37,046 nt of DNA from Peptoclostridium sp965368085 (lineage in GTDB: Bacteria > Bacillota > Clostridia > Peptostreptococcales > Peptostreptococcaceae): assembly GCA_965368085.1 (NCBI GenBank), contig CBDULP010000022.1, positions 1-37,046 on the forward strand, in the 5' to 3' direction. The notes below the pieces were generated by a model. The model was not told where the DNA came from, made no database searches, and was given only the letters and a program-made list of their open reading frames with translations. A program made the translations under genes and the position numbers. Shown piece after piece: positions 31,409 through 37,046 of the stretch; the first letter of the stretch is position 1, and each line of letters begins with the position of its first letter.

Positions 31409-31581
31409 TAGTAATCCCCCCTGCCCTTGCATCCAAAATAGTTCATTCCGAAATTCGGCACGTGCATCTGATCCTTGTAGAACGTGTCCTTTATCTCTTG
31501 CTTTGCCTTTGTCTCTTCATATCCTGCATGTGCTCCGCCCGTTACATCTATGCTCTTGAACTCTCTATTCTCATTTTTCAT
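31408..31581 (-). CDS. uncharacterised 57-residue protein between leuC and leuD
   Basis: I do not recognise this product. It starts at ATG 31581, 8 nt after GGAGG, and ends in the TAATG overlap with leuD. It is polar, without membrane segments. It has a Gly-rich part, DVTGGAHAGYEET, then a basic/acidic helix (KAKQEIKDTFYKDQ), and ends MNYFGCKGRGDY with a single Cys. An upstream ATG at 31611 is possible but lacks a clear ribosome binding site. Its position between two subunits of one enzyme, with good translation signals, argues for a real gene that may assist isopropylmalate isomerase, for example in assembly. That role is speculation. Confidence 0.6.
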   Translation of the reverse strand: MKNENREFKSIDVTGGAHAGYEETKAKQEIKDTFYKDQMHVPNFGMNYFGCKGRGDY

Positions 31582-31635
31582 CCCTTTTTCCTCCTCTTTG
31601 TAAACACTCATCCGATTTGACTTTCATATGCGTCT

Positions 31636-32901
31636 TTACGCCCCTATGTCCTCAGGTCCCGCAATCTTTCCTGCCACTGCTGAAGCTGCTGCAACCGCAG
31701 GGCTTGCAAGGTAAACTTCCGAGCCCACATGGCCCATTCTTCCAACGAAGTTTCTGTTTGTAGTAGCCACTGCCCTTTCGCCGTCTGCAAGTACTCCCAT
31801 ATGTCCTCCAAGGCAAGGTCCGCATGTCGGAGGGCTTATTATAGCTCCTGCCTCTATGAATATCTCCATAAGCCCTTCCCTTATTGCCTGAAGGTATATC
31901 TTTTGAGTTGCCGGGAACACTATCGTCCTTATGCCCTTTGCAACATGTCTTCCCTTGAATACTTTTGCCGCTTCCCTAAGGTCGCTTATTCTTCCGTTTG
32001 TGCAAGAACCTATTACAACTTGGTCTATTTTGACATCTCCCACATTGTCTATGGTCCTTGTGTTTTCAGGAAGGTGAGGGAATGCCACTGTAGGCTTTAT
32101 GCTTGAAATGTCTATGTCGTACACCTTTTCATATTCTGCATCCTCGTCTGCCGACATTTCTACCCACTCTCTTTTTGAGTGCTCTTTCATGTAGTCTATT
32201 GTCTGCTCGTCCACTGGGAAAATCCCGTTTTTGGCGCCTGCCTCTATTGCCATGTTGGCTATTGTAAATCTATCGTCCATTGAAAGGTTCTTTATCCCTT
32301 CTCCGCAAAACTCCATTGACTTGTAAAGCGCTCCGTCAACGCCTATCATTCCTATTATGTGAAGTATTACGTCTTTTCCGCTTGTCCACTTTTGCATCTT
32401 TCCAGTGATGTTGAACTTTATAGCTGAAGGAACCTTGAACCAGGCCTTTCCAGTGGCCATTGCAGCCGCCATGTCAGTACTTCCGACACCTGTTGAAAAT
32501 GCTCCAAGCGCTCCATATGTGCATGTGTGCGAGTCTGCTCCTATTACAACGTCTCCCGCAACTACAAGCCCTTTTTCTGGAAGAAGTGCGTGCTCTATTC
32601 CAACCTCTCCTATTTCAAAATAATTTTCTATTTCAGTTTCGCCTACAAACTCCCTTATCATCCTGCACTGCTCTGCAGTCTTTATGTCCTTATTTGGAGT
32701 GAAGTGGTCGGGAACTATTGAAATCTTCGACTTGTCGAATACCTCTTCTGCTCCCATCTTTTTAAATTCCTTTATGGCAACCGGTGCTGTTATGTCATTT
32801 CCAAGCACCATATCCGTATCCGCCTGTATGAATTGTCCCGGGCTTACGCTTTCAACCCCCGCATGTTTTGCAAGTATCTTTTGAGTCATAGTCATTCCCA
32901 T
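31636..32901 (-). CDS. leuC: 3-isopropylmalate dehydratase large subunit
   Basis: This is the [4Fe-4S] aconitase-family subunit of about 421 residues, of the shorter type that pairs with a 160-residue LeuD. Cluster Cys ligands are in VIGSCTNGRISDLREA near 300 and PTCGPCLGGHMG near 362. VIGADSHTCTYGALGAFSTGVGS near 120 binds substrate. The ATG at 32901 lies 8 nt after GGAGG; the longer frame to 32940 is not needed. About 100 nt separate it from leuA. Confidence 0.96.
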   Translation of the reverse strand: MGMTMTQKILAKHAGVESVSPGQFIQADTDMVLGNDITAPVAIKEFKKMGAEEVFDKSKISIVPDHFTPNKDIKTAEQCRMIREFVGETEIENYFEIGEVGIEHALLPEKGLVVAGDVVIGADSHTCTYGALGAFSTGVGSTDMAAAMATGKAWFKVPSAIKFNITGKMQKWTSGKDVILHIIGMIGVDGALYKSMEFCGEGIKNLSMDDRFTIANMAIEAGAKNGIFPVDEQTIDYMKEHSKREWVEMSADEDAEYEKVYDIDISSIKPTVAFPHLPENTRTIDNVGDVKIDQVVIGSCTNGRISDLREAAKVFKGRHVAKGIRTIVFPATQKIYLQAIREGLMEIFIEAGAIISPPTCGPCLGGHMGVLADGERAVATTNRNFVGRMGHVGSEVYLASPAVAAASAVAGKIAGPEDIGA

Positions 32902-33004
32902 TTTTACTACCTCCGCTTTTTGAAGATTTCGAATTATCAATCTATTTTTGTGTCGCTGATTTTCTATTTGTTTTCTATTCCGCTAATATGCTGTTTTCAG
33001 CTTC

Positions 33005-34537
33005 TTATGATATCTCTTTTTCGAATTTTTCGTCATAATACATTATCTGGTTTATACAATTTACATATGCGAGTATGCTGGCCTCTATTATATCTGTGCT
33101 AAGTCCCTTGCCCTTGTAATGTCTGCCGTCACATTCAACCTTAACTATAACCTCGCCCTGTGCGTCTTTTCCCTGTGTTACAGAATTTATAGTGTAATCT
33201 TCAAGCTTTATGCTCTTTCCAGCTATCTTTTCTATTGCGTTAAACGCCGCATCTACAGGACCGTCTCCAACTGCCACGTCTTCAATTATATTGCATTCGT
33301 GCTTTAGAGCTATTGACGCTGTAGCAGTTATTGCATTTCCGCTGTTTATAATGAATCTTTCAAGAGTGTACTCGTTTGGAATCTCATAGGCGCTGTCCAC
33401 TACAAGAGCCTCTATGTCCTTGTCGTATACAGTCTTTTTCTTGTCTGCAAGAGCCTTGAACTTTTCAAATGCCGTTTGAAGTTCTTCTGATGAAAGCTCA
33501 TAGCCCATCTCTTTAAGCCTGTTTTCAAATGCATGCCTTCCAGAGTGTTTTCCAAGAACCATCATGTTCTCCTTAAGCCCCACAGACTCAGGTGTCATTA
33601 TCTCATAAGTGCTCTTTTCCTGAAGCATTCCGTGCTGGTGTATTCCAGATTCATGTGCAAATGCATTTGCTCCTACAATTGCCTTGTTAGGCTGAACCTT
33701 CACTCCTGTTATTGAGCTCAAAAGGCTGCTTGACTTCATTATCTGTGTTGTTTCGATTCTGCAGTCCACATTAAATATGTCTTTTCTGGTGTGAAGCGCC
33801 ATTGCTATTTCTTCAAGCGCCGCATTTCCAGCTCTTTCCCCTATTCCGTTTACAGTACATTCAAGCTGAGTCGCTCCAGCCCTTGCAGCCGCAAGGGTGT
33901 TTGCAACAGCCATTCCAAGGTCGTCGTGGCAGTGAACCGATATGTCCACTCTGTCTATTCCATTTACATCTTCCCTTATCGAGCTTATAAGCCTGTAGTA
34001 TTCGTCAGGTGTTGTGTATCCCACCGTGTCGGGAATGTTCAGTACCGTAGCCCCGGCCTTTATTACTTCTTCGAAAAGTCTCGAAAGGAATTTGACATCG
34101 CTTCTTGTTGCATCTTCCGCTGAAAACTCTATGTCCTCGCAGTATCTCTTTGCGTATTTTACCATTTCAACAGCTCTTTCAAGAACCTGATCTTCGCTCA
34201 TCCTAAGCTTGTATTTCATGTGTACTGGCGATGTTGCTATGAATGTGTGTATTCTCGGGTGCTTAGCCCCTTTTACTGCATCCCATGCAAAATCTATGTC
34301 TTTCTTAAGAGCCCTTGCGAGACTTGCAACTCTGCACTCGCTTATATTTCTAGCTATTTCGCTTACCGATTCAAAATCTCCCTTTGAAGCTGCCGCGAAT
34401 CCCGCCTCTATAACGTCCACTTTAAGTCTTTCAAGCTGCTTTGCCATTTTTATCTTTTCACTAAGGTTCATGCTGCATCCCGGTGATTGTTCTCCATCTC
34501 TAAGAGTTGTATCGAATATCTTTATTCTCTTTGCCAT
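33005..34537 (-). CDS. leuA: 2-isopropylmalate synthase
   Basis: This enzyme condenses acetyl-CoA with 2-oxoisovalerate, the committed step to leucine. The TIM barrel begins FDTTLRDGEQSPGCSMN (residues 7-23). It continues with SVHCHDDLGMAVANTLAAARAG near 200 and VNGIGERAGNAALEE near 230, with the metal His and Asp present. A C-terminal allosteric domain (about 390-510) is complete, so Leu feedback is likely. The ATG at 34537 follows GGAGG by 7 nt. It is the first gene after the tandem T-box leader. Confidence 0.97.
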   Translation of the reverse strand: MAKRIKIFDTTLRDGEQSPGCSMNLSEKIKMAKQLERLKVDVIEAGFAAASKGDFESVSEIARNISECRVASLARALKKDIDFAWDAVKGAKHPRIHTFIATSPVHMKYKLRMSEDQVLERAVEMVKYAKRYCEDIEFSAEDATRSDVKFLSRLFEEVIKAGATVLNIPDTVGYTTPDEYYRLISSIREDVNGIDRVDISVHCHDDLGMAVANTLAAARAGATQLECTVNGIGERAGNAALEEIAMALHTRKDIFNVDCRIETTQIMKSSSLLSSITGVKVQPNKAIVGANAFAHESGIHQHGMLQEKSTYEIMTPESVGLKENMMVLGKHSGRHAFENRLKEMGYELSSEELQTAFEKFKALADKKKTVYDKDIEALVVDSAYEIPNEYTLERFIINSGNAITATASIALKHECNIIEDVAVGDGPVDAAFNAIEKIAGKSIKLEDYTINSVTQGKDAQGEVIVKVECDGRHYKGKGLSTDIIEASILAYVNCINQIMYYDEKFEKEIS

Positions 34538-34663
34538 GTTAACCCCTCCATTTGTATACTGTATTTCGGATATTATATACATTATTCCAGCGTGCAGTAA
34601 CCCATTTTAGGTGACTAAAAGCACACCTGCCATTTTCATTCTGATTGTATTTTCATTTTTGGT

Positions 34664-34820
34664 AATAAAAAAACGCCTCTGAACTAATCTGTTCAGGGAC
34701 GAATATTTCGCGGTACCACCCTAATTGCCTTTTGCAATTTGCAAAAAACCTCTCTTTCGGCCTGCCCTGTCTGTGATACTCACGTTCTTAATTTACTCCA
34801 CTCTTTTGAATAGGTTAAAC
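34664..34820 (-). promoter_or_regulatory. second T-box leader element, apparently lacking most of stem I
   Basis: The T-box sequence (plus-strand 34709-34722, cgcggtaccaccct) is followed by terminator arms 34674-34684 and 34691-34701 and an A-run on the plus strand. The 21 nt at 34709-34729 are identical to the first T-box at 34864-34884, and the CTCTTTCGGC segment is shared (34752-34761). Only about 100 nt separate it from the first terminator, too short for a normal stem I, and I find no AGAGAG/GGTGG apical features there. It could be a remnant of a tandem duplication or a working shortened element before leuA. Confidence 0.7.
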
Positions 34821-34821
34821 T

Positions 34822-35075
34822 AAAAACGCCCCTGAACTATACAGTTCAGGGGCGAATAATATTCGCGGTACCACCCTAATTGCCTCTTATGTTTTTCATA
34901 AGCGGCTCCTCTTTCGGCTTTGCCTTAACCTTTAACGGGGTTCATCCGCCACCCTCTACTGTTTTCAAGGATGGTGCTCCAGAGCTAGTAATATCTTCTC
35001 CACACTATCGACTCCCACCAAACGCCGACTCTCTTTAAGCTGATCGTAAGATACGCTCTCCTTCAATGCATTTGC
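34822..35075 (-). promoter_or_regulatory. T-box riboswitch upstream of leuA
   Basis: Read on the minus strand, stem I starts with GGAGAGC and contains AAAGAGAG and GGTGGGAGTC, the conserved distal features. It ends at ATTACTAGCTCT. Stems II and III follow, then AGGGTGGTACCGCG (34864-34877). The terminator has a perfect 12-bp stem (34827-34838 with 34843-34854) and a T-run. Uncharged tRNA would pair with the UGGN bulge and favour read-through. The 3' side of the specifier loop contains UUA and CUA, both Leu codons, fitting the downstream leu genes; the exact specifier register is not certain. Confidence 0.88.
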
Positions 35076-35130
35076 CAAACACGTTTTGTTTCGTGTTTTG
35101 TTATGTTATAGTTTTGTATTCTATCAGGAT

Positions 35131-35136
35131 ATTATA
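35131..35136 (-). promoter_or_regulatory. probable -10 box of the leu-ilv operon
   Basis: A minus-strand TATAAT at 35131-35136 lies about 55 nt upstream of T-box stem I. The -35 region (TTTCAA, 18 nt upstream) is poor. It is the best candidate between ilvB copy 2 and the T-box. Confidence 0.45.
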
Positions 35137-35153
35137 CTCTTGTCTATAGTTTT

Positions 35154-35185
35154 TTTGAAAATAAAAAAAATTTTATATTTTCAAA
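35154..35185 (-). terminator. AT-rich hairpin after ilvB copy 2
   Basis: The 10-bp arms TTTGAAAATA (35154-35163) and TATTTTCAAA (35176-35185) lie 17 nt after the ilvB copy 2 stop. T-runs are inside the structure rather than after it, so termination is only probable. It would separate ilvD-ilvB from the T-box-controlled leu operon. Confidence 0.4.
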
Positions 35186-35201
35186 CAATTATACATGCTC
35201 A

Positions 35202-36857
35202 TTAAACGTATATCATATCCCAAATTCCGCCGCCCGGCCTTACCATTGGCTCGACGTTCATTTCCTTTTCTATCACACATTCTATTATGGCACTTTTGGA
35301 CCCGTCCACTTTTGAAAGCGCGTCTTCAAGCTCGCCATAGCTTTGCGCTCTGAATGAGTCTATTCCAAAAGCCCTTGCAAGTATGCAATAATCCGTGTTG
35401 TCTATAACATCCACCCCGCTGTACCTTTCCTCTGTGAACACCTTTTGAAGCTGCCTTACCATTCCAAGCGCGCTGTTGTTTAATACAACTACTGTTATAG
35501 GAATGTCGTATGCATTCATTGTCGCAAGCTCGTTGAAGTTCATTTTGAAGCTTCCGTCTCCTGTGATAAGGACCACCCTTTTTGCTCCCGCGGCTTTTGC
35601 GCCTATTGCCGCGCCGAGTCCGTATCCCATGGCTCCAAGTCCCCCCGAACTTAAAAAGCCGCCTTTTGCTTCAAACTTCCAATGCTGTGCAGTCCACATC
35701 TGGTGCTGCCCAACGTCAGTTGCCACAACTGCATCTGTGAACTTCCCGTTAACCCTCGATATTATCCCCTTTGCATTGAAGTCAATTCCCGAGTGCATTG
35801 ACTTTATCTCATTTTCCCTGCCCTTTACCTCTTCTATCCAGGCGCTTCTGTCAGCTTTCTTTGAAATCTCAGCAAGCTTTGGCAGCACCGCCTTTATTTC
35901 TCCTCTTATTGATATTGTGTTTTGAACATTCTTGCCCATTTCAGTCTCGTCTATGTCTATTTGTATTACAGTCTTTCCAGACGCGTCCCCCTTGCATACG
36001 CTCCTGTCGCTGAACCTTGCACCCACTGCTATTATGAGGTCGCTTTCAGCTATAGCCATGTTGGCAACGCGATGACCATGCATACCTGAAAGCCCCAGAG
36101 AAAGATAGTGGCTTGATTGGAATGACGAAAGCCCCATAAGCGTGTTTGTAACGGGTATGTCGCACTTTTCAGCAAGCTCCAAAAGTTCTTCAAATGCCTT
36201 TGATCTTGTCACTCCTCCGCCTGCGTATATTACTGGCTTTTTGCTGCTGTCTATCTCTTTGGCAGCTTTCTTTATCGCTTCAATGTCAATATCTTCATCA
36301 TTTGTATTGTCTTTTGCATGTGATCCCTGATATGCCTTTTCATAGTCAACGATTTCAAGGAATACATCCCTCGGTATGTCTATGTGCACAGGACCCGGCC
36401 TGCCTGAAGACGCTATTTCAAATGCCTCCCTCACAGTCTCTACAAATCTCGAAGAGTCCGTGAGGCTGTAGTTGTGCTTTGTAATCGGAAGAGTCATTGC
36501 AGTTATGTCAATCTCTTGGAAAGAGTCCCTTCCAAGCAGCGCCGAAGGCGCCTGACCCGTGATTACAAGCATTGGAATGGAGTCCATATGGGCTCCTGCT
36601 ATTCCAGTTATCAGGTTTGTGGCACCCGGCCCAGATGTAGCTATGCACACTCCCGGCTTTCCGCTCACCCTGGCATAGCCGTCCGCCGCAAACACTGCCC
36701 CCTGCTCGTGCGCGGTCCTTATGTGCTTTATCCTGCCCATATTTTTGTGAAGGGAATCGTAAAGGGGCACTACGGCCCCTCCCGGATATCCAAACACTGT
36801 GTCTATTCCATTTTCAAGTATTATCTCTATAAGTGCGTCTGATGCGCTTATTCTCAA
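35202..36857 (-). CDS. ilvB: acetolactate synthase large subunit, copy 2
   Basis: This has the same 551-residue architecture as the copy at 26889, with catalytic Glu in RTAHEQGAVFAADGYAR, FAD domain and TPP motif GDGSFKMNFNELATMN. Differences cluster around residues 160-300 and 310-370; active-site motifs are unchanged. The TTG at 36857 follows GGGGGTGA by 6 nt; an upstream in-frame TTG at 36872 would include that site. It lies 25 nt downstream of ilvD and is probably co-transcribed with it, while copy 1 lies under the T-box operon. Different control of two nearly equal enzymes, or a recent duplication, would explain the pair. No small subunit gene is next to this copy. Confidence 0.95.
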   Translation of the reverse strand: MRISASDALIEIILENGIDTVFGYPGGAVVPLYDSLHKNMGRIKHIRTAHEQGAVFAADGYARVSGKPGVCIATSGPGATNLITGIAGAHMDSIPMLVITGQAPSALLGRDSFQEIDITAMTLPITKHNYSLTDSSRFVETVREAFEIASSGRPGPVHIDIPRDVFLEIVDYEKAYQGSHAKDNTNDEDIDIEAIKKAAKEIDSSKKPVIYAGGGVTRSKAFEELLELAEKCDIPVTNTLMGLSSFQSSHYLSLGLSGMHGHRVANMAIAESDLIIAVGARFSDRSVCKGDASGKTVIQIDIDETEMGKNVQNTISIRGEIKAVLPKLAEISKKADRSAWIEEVKGRENEIKSMHSGIDFNAKGIISRVNGKFTDAVVATDVGQHQMWTAQHWKFEAKGGFLSSGGLGAMGYGLGAAIGAKAAGAKRVVLITGDGSFKMNFNELATMNAYDIPITVVVLNNSALGMVRQLQKVFTEERYSGVDVIDNTDYCILARAFGIDSFRAQSYGELEDALSKVDGSKSAIIECVIEKEMNVEPMVRPGGGIWDMIYV

Positions 36858-36881
36858 TACGTTCACCCCCAAGGCTGTTTG

Positions 36882-37046
36882 TTAGCACTTCTTAACCACT
36901 GCTCCCTGAGCTGCCGAAGAAACCATGTTCGCATATCTTCCAAGATACCCCTTGTAAGTCTTCTGCTTTAGCTGAACCGACTCTTTTCTCATTGCCATTT
37001 CAGATTCTTCCACAAGCAGGTCGAGTATTCCGTTTAGCATGTCTAT
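36882..37046 (-). CDS. ilvD: dihydroxy-acid dehydratase, C-terminal end (partial)
   Basis: The last 54 codons are in the window and the start lies beyond the right edge. The end reads KGYLGRYANMVSSAAQGAVV before a short KKC tail, which matches the conserved C terminus of IlvD (RYA-x-x-VSSA-x-x-GAV). IlvD dehydrates dihydroxy acids to 2-oxoisovalerate and 2-oxo-3-methylvalerate and carries an Fe-S cluster. Its position next to ilvB copy 2 supports the call. Confidence 0.88.
   Translation of the reverse strand: MDMLNGILDLLVEESEMAMRKESVQLKQKTYKGYLGRYANMVSSAAQGAVVKKC

Noticed and set aside
34822..35075. Assigning a firm specifier codon to the first T-box
   Set aside because: UUA, CUA, AUU and ACU can all be read in the loop depending on register. 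Leucine is favoured only by the downstream genes.

Overview
The window looks like chromosomal DNA of an anaerobic, low-to-moderate-GC Firmicute of class Clostridia. The evidence is a homodimeric pyruvate:ferredoxin oxidoreductase, strong GGAGG ribosome binding sites with many TTG/GTG starts, T-box leaders, sigma-A-type promoters, and a small UGA-recoded selenoprotein gene. A Peptoclostridium/Peptostreptococcaceae-type amino-acid fermenter would fit, but the genus is a guess.

Layout, left to right. 1-250: two tandem rRNA-type promoters firing leftward out of the window; the rRNA genes themselves are outside. 478-2987 (+): mannose-6-phosphate isomerase and leucyl aminopeptidase. 3087-7195 (-): a three-gene glycosyltransferase operon whose last gene fuses a glycosyltransferase to a cyclic-nucleotide-binding-like domain. 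7323-11364 (-): a small unknown protein and pyruvate:ferredoxin oxidoreductase, the latter behind a long leader and a palindrome-rich upstream region. 12130-12420 (-): a 96-residue selenoprotein gene with an in-frame TGA followed by a SECIS-like hairpin; ordinary ORF calling misses it. 12563-16460: a membrane-anchored TPR protein, a HAD-family protein, a small membrane protein, tRNA-Cys, a CheX-like protein and an EamA/DMT transporter.

16553-26409 (-) is an aromatic amino acid operon. In transcription order it runs: leader peptide 2 and attenuator, a shortened isopropylmalate-dehydrogenase-like protein, leader peptide 1 and attenuator, DAHP synthase, prephenate dehydrogenase, aroB, aroA, aroC, pheA, aroE, aroQ and an FAH-family hydrolase. 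It covers the shikimate route to chorismate and the branch to Phe and Tyr, but no shikimate kinase gene is present. The two leader peptides are related, very rich in Phe/Tyr/Trp, and each precedes an intrinsic terminator. This gives two apparent ribosome-mediated attenuators in series in one operon.

26889-37046 (-) is the branched-chain amino acid region: ilvD (cut by the window edge), ilvB copy 2, a tandem T-box leader, then leuA, leuC, a 57-residue unknown protein, leuD, leuB, a short ACT-domain regulatory subunit, ilvC and ilvB copy 1. The second T-box seems to have lost most of stem I. The two ilvB copies are about 93% identical by eye and form long direct repeats flanking the leu genes.

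The most unusual items are the hidden selenoprotein gene, the paired aromatic leader peptides around a catalytically stripped LeuB paralogue, the glycosyltransferase/cNMP-domain fusion, the truncated second T-box, and the small protein wedged between leuC and leuD.
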